From: Pseudomonas triclosanedens
GTDB taxonomy: Bacteria > Pseudomonadota > Gammaproteobacteria > Pseudomonadales > Pseudomonadaceae
Assembly: GCF_026686735.1 (NCBI RefSeq)
Contig: NZ_CP113432.1
Coordinates: 5,693,001 to 5,757,000 of the forward strand
DNA: 64,000 bases
Direction of reading: 5' to 3'
The notes under the pieces are model-generated. The model was not told the origin of the DNA. It saw nothing but the letters and a program-made list of their open reading frames with translations, and did no database searches. The translations under genes and the position numbers were made by a program. This document shows positions 48,497 to 58,243 of this stretch, in pieces (the first letter of the stretch is position 1; each line of letters begins with the position of its first letter).

Positions 48497-50326
48497 ATGG
48501 CCGACTCCAGCCGTATGATCTGCGGATCACCCCGATACCGCGCACGATCCTTCATGGCACAGCCCTTCAAGCACCCCCAGAGCGGAGTCTTCTATCTCCG
48601 ACGTCGCGTTCCTGACGAACTCCGCCCTATTCTCGGGCACGAATACAAGCGCTCACTGAAGACACGCGACCCAGCCGAGGCAAAGGCGCGCTTTGCGGCG
48701 GAGTGGGGCAAAAGCGAAGAAGCCTTTTCTATCGCCAAAGCCCAGGCGTCCGGGGCGCAGGCACTCACGGTTCGTGATGCCCAACAACTGGCGGCACGCT
48801 GGTATCGCCAAGAGCTAGCCAAAATGGAAAGCTCAGGTGAATTCAGAAGTTACTTGGTTCCCGACATAGTGGAATCCTGGGAGACTCCTCACGGCCCAGA
48901 AGAACACCAGGACGTGCTTAGCATCAGGCAAGCACTGGAAGTCGATCTATGGCCTAGCGAGGATCTGCGCACTCCCGATGGAGAGACAGATTACGAGCAG
49001 GTATGCCTGCCACATATTCGCCACGCCTTGCACTCCGAGCACATCCTCCTGCCCCCTCCTCAATCGCCCATTCGACTTGCACTGGTCGATGCCTTCCGGA
49101 GCCACCTGCTAAAGCTCTCGGAGATTGCAAAGCAACGATACGATGGCGACTGGATGGCAAAAGCGGGCGTACTCGAACATGAGCCTCTGAGCGTCGGCGT
49201 ACAGAAGGGAAGCAAAACCAGCACGCTTCTGGAATGCTTCGAAGCCTATGCCAGAGCCAAGATTCTCGACGACGGGGACAATCGAAGCACACGAAAGACA
49301 CTGGATGAGTTCCGTAGCTCCATCCGGAGATTCATCGAGCTCTTCGGGGACATGGAGACTTCCCACATTTCGCGGGGAACGGTGCAAGACTATCGAAGCA
49401 AACTCGCTGAGCTGCCAGTCAAGACTGCCGGCGCTGGCAAACTCACCGCCCAGCAACTCATTGAGAAAGCCAAAGCCAATGCATTACCTCGGCTATCACC
49501 GGCAACGATCCGCAATCGCCTGAGAGCCCTATCGGCCATACTGGGATATGCAGTACGAATGGGGTGGATTCAAGAAAATCCGGTAGAAGCCAGTGGAGTC
49601 GCCAAAGCTGCCAGCAAGGCAGCAGGCGGCAGAGTCGCGCAGCGACGAAAGGACTATTCGCAGGCGGAGCTCAACGCGTTATTTAGCAGCCCGATTTTTG
49701 CCGGGACCGACTGGAAGCGGCCTCGTGCAGATTATGGAAAGGCCTGGTACTGGCTGCCCCTCTTGATGTACTACACCGGCGCTCGACGCGAAGAGCTGGC
49801 ACAACTGGCTGTCGCCGACGTAAAGCAAGACGACGCAGGCATTCACTATCTCTCCATTTTGGCAACGAGCGACGAAACGCCCAGCGCTCACGGCACCAGC
49901 AAGGAGCTCCGCACTGTCAAGACGGACAGCAGCCGCCGCCGCATCCCCTTACATCCAGACCTGATAGAGCTCGGGCTCCTCGACTACGCAAAGGCACTGC
50001 CACCAACAGGCCAACTTTTCCCCTTGCTCAAAGCCTCTCCAGCGGGCTTCTACGGCACGAACTGGGGCAAGGCATGGGGTAGGTACCTGCGGGACATAGC
50101 AAGCGTCCAAAGCCCTGCTAGCCCCTCTCACGGCTTCCGCCATACCTTCAAGACGCTATGCCGCCAGGTCGGCATCCCCGAGGACGTGCATGACGCCATA
50201 ACGGGGCATAGCGACGGCAGCGTCAGTCGTGACTACGGATCAATGCCTCTGCAGCGAATGGCGGAGGAACTGGCCAAGCTCCCTTCAGCGCCGACCCCTC
50301 TCTACAAGGCCCTACAAGGCACCTAG
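48497..50326 (+). CDS. Tyrosine site-specific integrase
   Basis: 609 residues. Catalytic domain carries R in YYTGARREELAQL, H-x-x-R in HGFRHTFKTLC, and H plus the nucleophilic tyrosine in TGHSDGSVSRDYG. N-terminal domain with FYLRRRVPDELRPILGHEYKRSL typical of large island integrases. The ATG at 48497 follows AAGGTGGG; an ATG at 48554 (MAQPFKHPQSG) is the alternative. It reads away from tRNA-Phe and is the enzyme expected to have placed this island. Confidence 0.93.
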   Translation: MADSSRMICGSPRYRARSFMAQPFKHPQSGVFYLRRRVPDELRPILGHEYKRSLKTRDPAEAKARFAAEWGKSEEAFSIAKAQASGAQALTVRDAQQLAARWYRQELAKMESSGEFRSYLVPDIVESWETPHGPEEHQDVLSIRQALEVDLWPSEDLRTPDGETDYEQVCLPHIRHALHSEHILLPPPQSPIRLALVDAFRSHLLKLSEIAKQRYDGDWMAKAGVLEHEPLSVGVQKGSKTSTLLECFEAYARAKILDDGDNRSTRKTLDEFRSSIRRFIELFGDMETSHISRGTVQDYRSKLAELPVKTAGAGKLTAQQLIEKAKANALPRLSPATIRNRLRALSAILGYAVRMGWIQENPVEASGVAKAASKAAGGRVAQRRKDYSQAELNALFSSPIFAGTDWKRPRADYGKAWYWLPLLMYYTGARREELAQLAVADVKQDDAGIHYLSILATSDETPSAHGTSKELRTVKTDSSRRRIPLHPDLIELGLLDYAKALPPTGQLFPLLKASPAGFYGTNWGKAWGRYLRDIASVQSPASPSHGFRHTFKTLCRQVGIPEDVHDAITGHSDGSVSRDYGSMPLQRMAEELAKLPSAPTPLYKALQGT

Positions 50327-50686
50327 ATGAGACGAAAAGCTCGAACGAGGGAGGGGCAGGCCTCCCACAGCATTTGGCACCAGCGGGCAAAATAGGAGCA
50401 GCGCGATAGGCGCTCGCTTGCCCCCCTATCCCCCCCAGAGATAGATTTGAGCACTTCTGCTGATGAACTAGTCATCTACTATGCACACTCAATGGGCTAG
50501 CTCGCTCACTTCGTGAGCTCCCTCCTCTCCTCCTACCTCACATCCCTCCCTCTCCCTCCCCGTCAGCGAAAGCCGCTGACTGCTGGGTATGGTGTCGGTC
50601 GCAGTGAGTACAGGTATCGAGTACGCCAAATTGGAAGTCCAGATAGTAGGCCAATTGCAAGGCTAACCCTCAAAGTCTGTAATGCC
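50327..50686. other. 360-bp gap after the integrase
   Basis: No gene. A short hairpin GCTCAC-TTC-GTGAGC (50504-50518) is followed by a long C/T-only stretch with few interruptions (about 50519-50564). The hairpin could end the integrase message or that of the minus-strand gene. Confidence 0.5.
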
Positions 50687-51417
50687 TCACCCATTGGAGC
50701 TATCGGGAATCCGTTTAGCGCAGGTAAGGCACTGCCATTTCGACTCTGACGGTATGCAACCACCTAACACAACCCGCCCCTGATCAATGTCCCGCTCTAA
50801 GGTCTCGGTGAAATCTGGGTAGCCATAAATAATTTCAGCAATCCTTAAGCCTCCACATACCGGACATGAACTTGGCTTTTCAGAAAATTCCTCTTCGTCA
50901 AAATCCTCTAATCCAAGCTCCGCAGGATCAGTCACAAAGAATGCCGGCACCTCGAATAGGTGGAAGCGTTCAAGTATATCTGCGAGCGGATGCGCACCCA
51001 AGAAACTCACAATTTCTCGCATCCCATGCATAAATTCCACAGAATCCCCTTTGGAGAGTACCGTCCATATCCTTCGACCATAGGGGAAAACTTCTGGCGC
51101 AGACAAGGATCGAAAAGAGGTAAGCCAAATGGGCAAGCCTCCTGCGATTAGCTTATTAAGCGGATTATTCATCGCACCTGCTTTTTTCTGCAAAGAAATT
51201 ATCCGAGAGTTAATCCATGGAAGCTTTTCTCTCAATTCAGAATCAGGCACAGCATTCTTATACAAACAATCCAGCGCCCTAATAGTTAGCTGATCTCCTT
51301 CAGACTGAGCATTCGCGACCAAGAAAGACAATGCCACAGTTGTAGCCAACTGAATTTCAACTAGCCCCGCTCTATCCAAACACTCAATAAATTGCACGAA
51401 CCGCTGAGACTCTTTTA
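50687..51417 (-). pseudogene. Gene with C-terminal zinc ribbon, 5' end removed by IS26
   Basis: The C-terminal 243 codons remain. The N-terminal part seen is helical (FIECLDRAGLVEIQLATTVALSF); the end carries SCPVCGGLRIAEIIYGYP and VVLGGCIPSESKWQCLTCAKR, a CxxC...CxxC ribbon that recurs in many small bacterial proteins. The reading frame runs into IS26 and borrows a start there, but native 5' sequence is gone and does not reappear at the other IS26. Original function unknown; an island cargo gene, possibly partner of a defence system. Confidence 0.75.
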
Positions 51418-52237
51418 GGCACTGTTGCAAATAGTCGGTGGTGATAAACTTATCATCCCCTTTTGCTGATGGAGCTGCACATGAACCCATTCAAAGGCCG
51501 GCATTTTCAGCGTGACATCATTCTGTGGGCCGTACGCTGGTACTGCAAATACGGCATCAGTTACCGTGAGCTGCAGGAGATGCTGGCTGAACGCGGAGTG
51601 AATGTCGATCACTCCACGATTTACCGCTGGGTTCAGCGTTATGCGCCTGAAATGGAAAAACGGCTGCGCTGGTACTGGCGTAACCCTTCCGATCTTTGCC
51701 CGTGGCACATGGATGAAACCTACGTGAAGGTCAATGGCCGCTGGGCGTATCTGTACCGGGCCGTCGACAGCCGGGGCCGCACTGTCGATTTTTATCTCTC
51801 CTCCCGTCGTAACAGCAAAGCTGCATACCGGTTTCTGGGTAAAATCCTCAACAACGTGAAGAAGTGGCAGATCCCGCGATTCATCAACACGGATAAAGCG
51901 CCCGCCTATGGTCGCGCGCTTGCTCTGCTCAAACGCGAAGGCCGGTGCCCGTCTGACGTTGAACACCGACAGATTAAGTACCGGAACAACGTGATTGAAT
52001 GCGATCATGGCAAACTGAAACGGATAATCGGCGCCACGCTGGGATTTAAATCCATGAAGACGGCTTACGCCACCATCAAAGGTATTGAGGTGATGCGTGC
52101 ACTACGCAAAGGCCAGGCCTCAGCATTTTATTATGGTGATCCCCTGGGCGAAATGCGCCTGGTAAGCAGAGTTTTTGAAATGTAAGGCCTTTGAATAAGA
52201 CAAAAGGCTGCCTCATCGCTAACTTTGCAACAGTGCC
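51418..52237 (+). mobile_element. IS26: IS26, copy 1
   Basis: 820 bp, bounded by GGCACTGTTGCAAA and its complement TTTGCAACAGTGCC. The flanking octamers (CTCTTTTA left, GTCTGTCG right) differ, so it did not arrive as a simple insertion at this spot. Confidence 0.97.
51481..52185 (+). CDS. tnpA: IS26 transposase (IS6 family)
   Basis: 234 residues starting MNPFKGRHFQRDI. DDE catalytic triad at Asp78 (WHMDETYV), Asp138 (INTDKAP) and Glu173 (VIECDHG). Residue 184 is glycine, the standard IS26 state as I recall. It drives replicative or targeted-conservative cointegrate formation. Confidence 0.97.
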   Translation: MNPFKGRHFQRDIILWAVRWYCKYGISYRELQEMLAERGVNVDHSTIYRWVQRYAPEMEKRLRWYWRNPSDLCPWHMDETYVKVNGRWAYLYRAVDSRGRTVDFYLSSRRNSKAAYRFLGKILNNVKKWQIPRFINTDKAPAYGRALALLKREGRCPSDVEHRQIKYRNNVIECDHGKLKRIIGATLGFKSMKTAYATIKGIEVMRALRKGQASAFYYGDPLGEMRLVSRVFEM

Positions 52238-52454
52238 GTCTGTCGCGCTCCTCTGAGGAAAGCAGCATGGGGGAAGGTAGGGAGGGTGCAATGAGAACCA
52301 GACCCTCAAGCCCTTCGGGCTGGCGCGATGCCATCAATTGGGCGACCTTCCCCCCCATCGAATGGCCAACCAGAATGTAGCGTTTAAGCTCAAGCGCCGA
52401 AATAACGCCTTCGGCATCCCGTGCAAGGTCTTCAATACTGTATCCGGATTCGGG
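52238..52454 (-). pseudogene. Internal fragment of an alpha/beta hydrolase
   Basis: 72 codons of open minus-strand frame: ESGYSIEDLARDAEGVISAL, the nucleophile elbow VGHSMGGKVAQ and GLVLIAPSLPSPM. Both ends are cut, by IS1 upstream and IS26 downstream, so neither start nor stop remains. A remnant of the DNA that carried the fimbrial segment. Confidence 0.8.
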
Positions 52455-52469
52455 GGTAATGACTCCAAC

Positions 52470-52973
52470 TTACTGATAGTGTTTTATGTTCAGATAATGC
52501 CCGATGACTTTGTCATGCAGCTCCACCGATTTTGAGAACGACAGCGACTTCCGTCCCAGCCGTGCCAGGTGCTGCCTCAGATTCAGGTTATGCCGCTCAA
52601 TTCGCTGCGTATATCGCTTGCTGATTACGTGCAGCTTTCCCTTCAGGCGGGATTCATACAGCGGCCAGCCATCCGTCATCCATATCACCACGTCAAAGGG
52701 TGACAGCAGGCTCATAAGACGCCCCAGCGTCGCCATAGTGCGTTCACCGAATACGTGCGCAACAACCGTCTTCCGGAGCCTGTCATACGCGTAAAACAGC
52801 CAGCGCTGGCGCGATTTAGCCCCGACGTATCCCCACTGTTCGTCCATTTCCGCGCAGACGATGACGTCACTGCCCGGCTGTATGCGCGAGGTTACCGACT
52901 GCGGCCTGAGTTTTTTAAATGGCGGAAAATCGTGTTGAGGCCAACGCCCATAATGCGGGCGGTTGCCCGGCAT
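52470..52973 (-). CDS. insB: IS1 InsB (transposase part of InsAB')
   Basis: 167 residues carrying the DDE residues: [20 protein letters not shown] and [15 protein letters not shown]. Active only as the InsAB' frameshift fusion. Intact. Confidence 0.95.
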   Translation of the reverse strand: MPGNRPHYGRWPQHDFPPFKKLRPQSVTSRIQPGSDVIVCAEMDEQWGYVGAKSRQRWLFYAYDRLRKTVVAHVFGERTMATLGRLMSLLSPFDVVIWMTDGWPLYESRLKGKLHVISKRYTQRIERHNLNLRQHLARLGRKSLSFSKSVELHDKVIGHYLNIKHYQ

Positions 52974-53167
52974 CCAACGCCATTCATGGCCATATCAATG
53001 ATTTTCTGGTGCGTACCGGGTTGAGAAGCGGTGTAAGTAAACTGCAGTTGCCATGTTTTACGGCAGTGAGAGCAGAGATAGCGCTGATGTCCGGCAGTGC
53101 TTTTGCCGTTACGCACCACCCCGTCAGTAGCTGAACGGGAGGGACAGCTGATAGAAACAGAAGCCAC
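52892..53167 (-). CDS. insA: IS1 InsA
   Basis: 91 residues with a zinc-finger region (CSHCRKTW) and HTH; represses IS1 and binds its ends. An A6C slippery run on the minus strand (52910-52916) allows the -1 frameshift that fuses InsA with InsB. Confidence 0.95.
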   Translation of the reverse strand: MASVSISCPSRSATDGVVRNGKSTAGHQRYLCSHCRKTWQLQFTYTASQPGTHQKIIDMAMNGVGCRATARIMGVGLNTIFRHLKNSGRSR

Positions 53168-53222
53168 TGGAGCACCTCAAAAACACCATCATACACTAAA
53201 TCAGTAAGTTGGCAGCATCACC

Positions 53223-53319
53223 TGCGACGCAGAAGCATAATGCGATGAAAAAGCTGAATCTTTCCAACCACAGCGAACTGATTAAGTATGTGCAGACGGT
53301 TGGAAAGATGGAGGAATAG
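53223..53319 (+). pseudogene. C-terminal tail of a LuxR-type regulator
   Basis: Open frame after IS1: ATQKHNAMKKLNLSNHSELIKYV and a short end. The pattern H-N-A-M-K-K-L-x-L is the recognition helix region of LuxR/FixJ HTH proteins. IS1 removed the rest. It faces the adhesin gene tail to tail, as a regulator of the fimbrial cluster would (inference). Confidence 0.65.
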
Positions 53320-53325
53320 TCCACA

Positions 53326-54390
53326 TCAGGGGTAGATAATATTCAGCGTAGCCGATGTATTGATCTTACCCTGGCTCACCTGGGCGGGCGCCCACACGTA
53401 ATAGTACGCCGCCATCGGAAGGGTGAAATGTTCGTCCAGCGCCGCGCCAGCCGCCACGCTGAAAATCATTGTGGCGTTGCCACGGCTGGTGGTCGAGGTA
53501 GAGAAGGTCACCGGCGTTTGCGGGGCGTCACGTTTTATCAGGCGTAGCCCCACGCCCTGCGCCGCGCTACTGCTGCTGTCGATCAGCACCGAGCTGTCGG
53601 TCGAAAGCAGCTGCGTGCTGGACAGAAACATCTCAATTGACCGATCGGAATTGCCGTTAACCCCGACGTTCTGACAGCTCATGTTCAGTGAAAAAGGCGT
53701 CAGCCCCGGCTGTGAGGATGCACTGAGCTGGGGAATGCCGAGCGTCGGCAGCGCCACGGTCAGCCCCGCATTATCAAAGGAACAGGTAGTCAGTTTTGGC
53801 GCGTATTTGATGATCATCGGCTGACCAAACATATCGCGGTTGTCGTAAGGCCATTTGAACCCGTTGATTAACCACTGCAATATCTTGACGAGCTGCTTGA
53901 TTGGCCAGGCGATGATTTCCAAAATCGACAATCCGCTCATGTCGCTGACGAACAGAACGTCGCTCATGTTCGCCGTATCCCCCGTCAGGGTGGTGCCGCT
54001 CTGGTTAACGAGGGTGAAGCGAACCGTAAACGGTGTGTTCAGCTCAGACGCCGTATGGCTACCGCTGGCAGACAGGGTTTTATTGGCCGGGGGATTGGTG
54101 ATCTCCGCCCGCACCATATACTTGTTGTTGCTGAATCCGAGGATGGTCGCGTATTTGTCGTCGGTCGAGAGGATCGGCGTGTAAGAAAATTCACTGTTAG
54201 GCGTCGTACAGTTGAACGAGCCGCTGTACTGGGTGGTGAAGCTGCCGGTCCAGGTCGGCGTGGCGGGCGTCAGCTTATCCGACAGATCGACGCTGATCGG
54301 CGGGCCATAGGAAATACTGCCCCCGGAACAGGTGGCATAGCTTGCCCCGCTGACGCAGGCGAGAAACAGAAAGGTCAGTAACCGTATCAT
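53326..54390 (-). CDS. Fimbrial tip adhesin-like protein
   Basis: 354 residues, signal peptide LLTFLFLACVSGASYA. A first cysteine-paired domain (20-150) is joined to a C-terminal pilin domain (about 200-354, ending TSATLNIIYP with donor-strand-acceptor features) by an unusual Trp/Ile-rich amphipathic stretch at 151-186 (SILEIIAWPIKQLVKILQWL, then INGFKWPYDN). Last gene of subunit-chaperone-usher-adhesin. Assigned by position and two-domain layout; the receptor is unknown. Confidence 0.8.
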   Translation of the reverse strand: MIRLLTFLFLACVSGASYATCSGGSISYGPPISVDLSDKLTPATPTWTGSFTTQYSGSFNCTTPNSEFSYTPILSTDDKYATILGFSNNKYMVRAEITNPPANKTLSASGSHTASELNTPFTVRFTLVNQSGTTLTGDTANMSDVLFVSDMSGLSILEIIAWPIKQLVKILQWLINGFKWPYDNRDMFGQPMIIKYAPKLTTCSFDNAGLTVALPTLGIPQLSASSQPGLTPFSLNMSCQNVGVNGNSDRSIEMFLSSTQLLSTDSSVLIDSSSSAAQGVGLRLIKRDAPQTPVTFSTSTTSRGNATMIFSVAAGAALDEHFTLPMAAYYYVWAPAQVSQGKINTSATLNIIYP

Positions 54391-54402
54391 GTTGATGTTC
54401 CG

Positions 54403-56898
54403 TTAGTAATGGCAAACAGAGGACGGGCTTTCCAGTCCCCACGCCGGTGCGGCGATAGTGCAATTTCCGCTACGCAAATGAACGCTAAGCTCACGTGGTG
54501 GTTGTTCCGCGCGAATGTAGAGCACGCTGGCCTGGCCGACATAACCCACCGACTCGCCGCGCTCGTTCAGCACTTCGGTACCAAACGGCAACGGTGCCCC
54601 GTCCGGGCGGGTGGCGCGCAGCATCCATGACTGGCGCTTGTCGGTTTCAAAGCGGATATAGCTCACCGCCCCGTCGTAAGGAGCCACGTTAGCCATATTG
54701 CCGATCACCTCCGCGCCAGCGCTGTTTTCCGTTTCAGTTAACGTAATGGCGTTTTTGCGATACGGGGTGGCGTAAGGCACCAGCGCCACGCCATCACGGT
54801 TGGTCACGATACTTTCGTCGCCGTTCACCATCAGCCCCTCCGCCTTTGGCGCATCGACGATAGTCATGGTTGTGCCGGTTTCGTTTGAGGCGAGAACGTG
54901 CCACGGGTAGGCCACCAGGCTGCCGCGTCCGCTGAGCCCGGTCTGGCGGTAGTCGGAGGATTCACTGTAGGAGCCACCAAGCGTCGCGAAGTTTGCCCGG
55001 TATGCGGTGTTCACGCTGGCGGTGTTGTTCCCGCCCCGCGCATTGCTGCCGGAGAGCGTATAGCTCAGGCGGTTCGACGCCAGCGCGTTGCCGCTCATGC
55101 TGATATTGCTCTGTTCATAATGCGAGTCGCTGGCCGTCAGGCTGGAGGTGACCCACGCGTTGTTATCAAACAGCGAGAAGGGCAGGCTGAGGGAGAGGTA
55201 AAAACGCGTCTCTTCTTCACGCTCGCTGTTGCGCACCCGGCTGGCGGAGACGGTATAGCTGGCCCGGCCGATGGCGTTGGAATAGCCGGCCTGATATTCG
55301 CGCGAGGTTTGGCGGGAATTCCAGTAGTCCCGCTGTGTACCCGAGATAAACACCGTGCCCCAGTTGTCGGGCAGACGCTGATTAAGGTTAAGCGTAAAGG
55401 TATTCTTGGGCTGCGCCGCGCGCATGGCGTCCCAGGTGCTCATCGTCATCTCCGGGGCGACCCCGAAGCGATCTTCATACTCGTCATACTGTGCTTTCAG
55501 GCGTTGATACCCTTCCCGGGAGTAAAGCGCGTCGCTAAAGCTGTAATACCCTTTCGTGGAATAGCGATAGGCCGCCAGGGTGAAGTTGGTGGCGGTGGTA
55601 TCGATAAATTTGCTGTACGACACGCGATAACTCTGACCGCTGCTGGTGCGATCCTGTAGGGTGGTTTTGGCGTGGGTGACATCAAACGAGACCGCGCCAA
55701 AGGGAAGGTTCCACCCGGTACCGACAAGCCCGGCCTGGTAGTTATCGCTAATAATCGTCCCGGTATACCCGGTGATGAGGTTATTAAACCCGTAGCGCAG
55801 CGTGGCCTGCATGAATGCGGGTTCGGCATCGAGCGTGTTCTGATGCACTTTACCCGCCACCACGCTGTACTGACTCACCCCTTCTTTTAGCATCCCGGGT
55901 ACGGCGGAAAACGGCACCGTGAAGGACTGCTGTGAACCGTCCGCTTCACGCACCACCACCAGCAAATCGCCCGCGGAGCCGGTAGGCTGAATGCTGTCGA
56001 GGGTAAACTGGCCCGGCGGCACATTCTCCTGATAGATCACGTTGCCATTCTGGATAACTTTCACCAGGGCGTTCGTCCGTGCCACGCCGTGAACCACCGG
56101 TGAAAAACCCTGCTGTGAATTTGGGCGCATCTTCATGTCCGACGCCAGCGACACGCCGCGCACGCGCAGGGAATCAAACAGATCGCCAGGAATATAAAAG
56201 TCACCCAGCGTCAGGTTGGATTTCAGCGAGGCCAGGGGACGGCGCAGGTAGCGGGTATTATTCTGCCAGCTACTCTCTCCGCTGGCCGTTTTCCGCCAGG
56301 CGCTGCTGTCGCGAAACTGCCAGCCGAACAGGTTGGCGCCGGAATCCAGCCCGGCATAAAAATCATCATTTGTGTCTTTCGCAGCGCCTTTCGCGCGGGT
56401 GTTGTACCAGGTCGTGTTCCACGAGAGCATCAGCGCCGGTATCCCCTCGTCCCAGAACTGGGGGGCAATGTAACCTTCTTCAGTACGCAGCACGGCCGCC
56501 TGCGGAACGGTAAGCGCCAGACTCAGGGTGCTGGTATCGGTTTTGACTTCACCGCCCTGAACCAGATCGCGCAGCTGAACCTGCCCGTGCGCAATGGCGG
56601 GCGCAGGCACGGACGTGGTGTTGATGCCAAGCGACCGGGCATCTTTCCAGGCAATGCGGATGTCGTCACGCTGCTCGCCGTAGATGACGGTATAACGTCC
56701 CTTCCAGCTGCCGTTTACGTAGATATCCATCTCCTGGCTGCCGGCAGGCATGGCGTTGTTTTCGGAAAAGCGAGACAGATCGGACTCACCGGATGCGCCA
56801 GCAAGCAGGGAGGGATCAAACGAGACGGCCCCTGATTTATGCGAAAGCAGAAGCGTGCAGACTGCCAGCAGACAGAGTCTGTTTTGTTTCATTTTCAT
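54403..56898 (-). CDS. Outer-membrane fimbrial usher
   Basis: 831 residues. Signal peptide, N-terminal chaperone-binding domain (VSFDPSLLAG start), beta-barrel with plug (VRGVSLASDMKMRPNSQQGFSPVVHGVA), and C-terminal domains ending in a disulfide-bounded CTIAAPAWGLESPSSVCHY. It translocates and assembles subunits of a chaperone-usher pilus. Composition is visibly less GC-rich than the flanking Pseudomonas DNA. Confidence 0.94.
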   Translation of the reverse strand: MKMKQNRLCLLAVCTLLLSHKSGAVSFDPSLLAGASGESDLSRFSENNAMPAGSQEMDIYVNGSWKGRYTVIYGEQRDDIRIAWKDARSLGINTTSVPAPAIAHGQVQLRDLVQGGEVKTDTSTLSLALTVPQAAVLRTEEGYIAPQFWDEGIPALMLSWNTTWYNTRAKGAAKDTNDDFYAGLDSGANLFGWQFRDSSAWRKTASGESSWQNNTRYLRRPLASLKSNLTLGDFYIPGDLFDSLRVRGVSLASDMKMRPNSQQGFSPVVHGVARTNALVKVIQNGNVIYQENVPPGQFTLDSIQPTGSAGDLLVVVREADGSQQSFTVPFSAVPGMLKEGVSQYSVVAGKVHQNTLDAEPAFMQATLRYGFNNLITGYTGTIISDNYQAGLVGTGWNLPFGAVSFDVTHAKTTLQDRTSSGQSYRVSYSKFIDTTATNFTLAAYRYSTKGYYSFSDALYSREGYQRLKAQYDEYEDRFGVAPEMTMSTWDAMRAAQPKNTFTLNLNQRLPDNWGTVFISGTQRDYWNSRQTSREYQAGYSNAIGRASYTVSASRVRNSEREEETRFYLSLSLPFSLFDNNAWVTSSLTASDSHYEQSNISMSGNALASNRLSYTLSGSNARGGNNTASVNTAYRANFATLGGSYSESSDYRQTGLSGRGSLVAYPWHVLASNETGTTMTIVDAPKAEGLMVNGDESIVTNRDGVALVPYATPYRKNAITLTETENSAGAEVIGNMANVAPYDGAVSYIRFETDKRQSWMLRATRPDGAPLPFGTEVLNERGESVGYVGQASVLYIRAEQPPRELSVHLRSGNCTIAAPAWGLESPSSVCHY

Positions 56899-56913
56899 GG
56901 TGAGTCTTTCCGA

Positions 56914-57606
56914 TCACAGACTGGTGAAAGTCCGGGTTTTATACGCGCCAAGATCGTCCACATACATCAGCTGGAAGGTCTGTCCGCGCTTAACCGTATT
57001 TTTTGCGGCGACCGTCAGCTGCCCAAACGGGGAAACCATCGGGGACTCCTGGAGCAATTTCGTTTTACCCAGCGAAATATTGGCGACCGTAATATGGAAC
57101 GGACTGTTATTTGTAATGCGAAAGCGATCGCCGTCGGCGGCGAGCGTAAGTTTCGCCACCGCGTCATCCAGCGTGCCTTTCAGCGCAGCGGGCCGGTAAA
57201 AAAGTTTGATACGGGATTTAATCGCCAGCTGAACGGTATTCTGATTTTGCAGATTTTCAGGTCTGGGCGGAATGTCGAGAACATTCAGGAAAAAGACGGA
57301 TTCGCGATCCGCAGGCAAGCTGGACGGCAGCTTTTTAATACGAAGCTGTTGGCCATTATGTTCGTTAACCTTTATCACTGGCGGCGACAGCAAAAACGGC
57401 ACATTGGCTGTTTCCGGCGTGGAATTAATATCACCGTCATCTATCCAGGATTGCACCAGAGCCGGCGCATCGCCCGTATTCATTAACTGGACGATCACCT
57501 CTTTGTTATTTTCAGGATAAAGGACACGGGTGCCATTAATGACAATATTGGCCCATGAGTGACCCGTGCTTAGCAGTAAGCCTGCCAGCAAAATTGCCTT
57601 GCGCAT
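56914..57606 (-). CDS. Periplasmic pilus chaperone
   Basis: 230 residues. Signal peptide (AILLAGLLLSTGHSWA), then the PapD-like double Ig fold: INGTRVLYPENNKEVIVQLMN with the conserved arginine, PFLLSPPVIKV, and the G1 donor strand ending NTVQLAIKSRIKLFYRP. Binds subunits by donor-strand complementation and delivers them to the usher. Lies between subunit and usher. Confidence 0.93.
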   Translation of the reverse strand: MRKAILLAGLLLSTGHSWANIVINGTRVLYPENNKEVIVQLMNTGDAPALVQSWIDDGDINSTPETANVPFLLSPPVIKVNEHNGQQLRIKKLPSSLPADRESVFFLNVLDIPPRPENLQNQNTVQLAIKSRIKLFYRPAALKGTLDDAVAKLTLAADGDRFRITNNSPFHITVANISLGKTKLLQESPMVSPFGQLTVAAKNTVKRGQTFQLMYVDDLGAYKTRTFTSL

Positions 57607-57658
57607 GATTGCAACCTTAAATACAGGCTCTGCGAAAACAGAGCCTGAATAATCACTA

Positions 57659-58243
57659 TTACAGGTAGGAAATGGTATACGTTACGTTGGAGCTTAACTC
57701 GCCCACGGTGGCGGCAGCGGCGTTCGTTTTATAGTAATAAACATCCAGCGTCAGCGTTTCGGAATCTGGCGCGGTCGCTGTACCCATAATATTTGTCGTG
57801 TAAGGCTGGTTCAGGGTAATAGGCGTAGACGAACCTGGCTCCACTAACGCAAAGCCGACATTACGTGCCACGCTGGCATCGCTTTCGTTCACGCTGTTAT
57901 TCAGCAGGTATTTACCGTCAGTGGAAATATTATCCGCGCTGGAGAAATACACTTTCAGCGGGGTACCGGTCGTTCCGGCTGCTGGTGAACAACCTGAGAA
58001 AGTCAGCGCAATAGATTTTTTATTTTTAGTGATCAGGCCAACCTTGGTGCCCGCATCTGTTACCGAAATAGGGGAAAGCGCAACGGTAAAGTCCGCGCTT
58101 TTACCGCCGTTAATGGTACAGGTTGTATCGGTAATTGCGCCGGTAAAGTTAATGATACCACCCGCCGAATTGTCTGCGGCCACTGCGCTGGTAGAAGCAA
58201 TAGCGGCGGCCAGCAATGATACGGTCATGATCGATTTGAACAT
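57659..58243 (-). CDS. Major fimbrial subunit
   Basis: 194 residues. Signal peptide (SIMTVSLLAAAIASTSAVAA), type-1 pilin fold: GGIINFTGAITDTTCTING (first cysteine and N-terminal extension), FSGCSPA (second cysteine), and the C-terminal NVTYTISYL with penultimate tyrosine pattern. ATGGAG six bases before the ATG supports this start over one four codons upstream. First gene of the four-gene fimbrial operon. Confidence 0.93.
   Translation of the reverse strand: MFKSIMTVSLLAAAIASTSAVAADNSAGGIINFTGAITDTTCTINGGKSADFTVALSPISVTDAGTKVGLITKNKKSIALTFSGCSPAAGTTGTPLKVYFSSADNISTDGKYLLNNSVNESDASVARNVGFALVEPGSSTPITLNQPYTTNIMGTATAPDSETLTLDVYYYKTNAAAATVGELSSNVTYTISYL

Larger units (their letters stand above)
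52455..53222 (-). mobile_element. IS1: IS1
   Basis: 768 bp, minus orientation, bounded by GGTAATGACTCCAACTTACT (left) and the complement of GGTGATGCTGCCAACTTACT (right). Flanking nonamers GGATTCGGG and TGCGACGCA do not match, so no target duplication. Confidence 0.96.

Noticed and set aside
50687..51490. Intact 267-residue gene
   Set aside because: Its first 24 codons lie inside IS26, so this is a truncated gene that borrows a start from the insertion sequence.
52470..53167. IS1 transposase broken by a frameshift
   Set aside because: The overlap of insA and insB with an A6C slippery run is the normal programmed frameshift of IS1.
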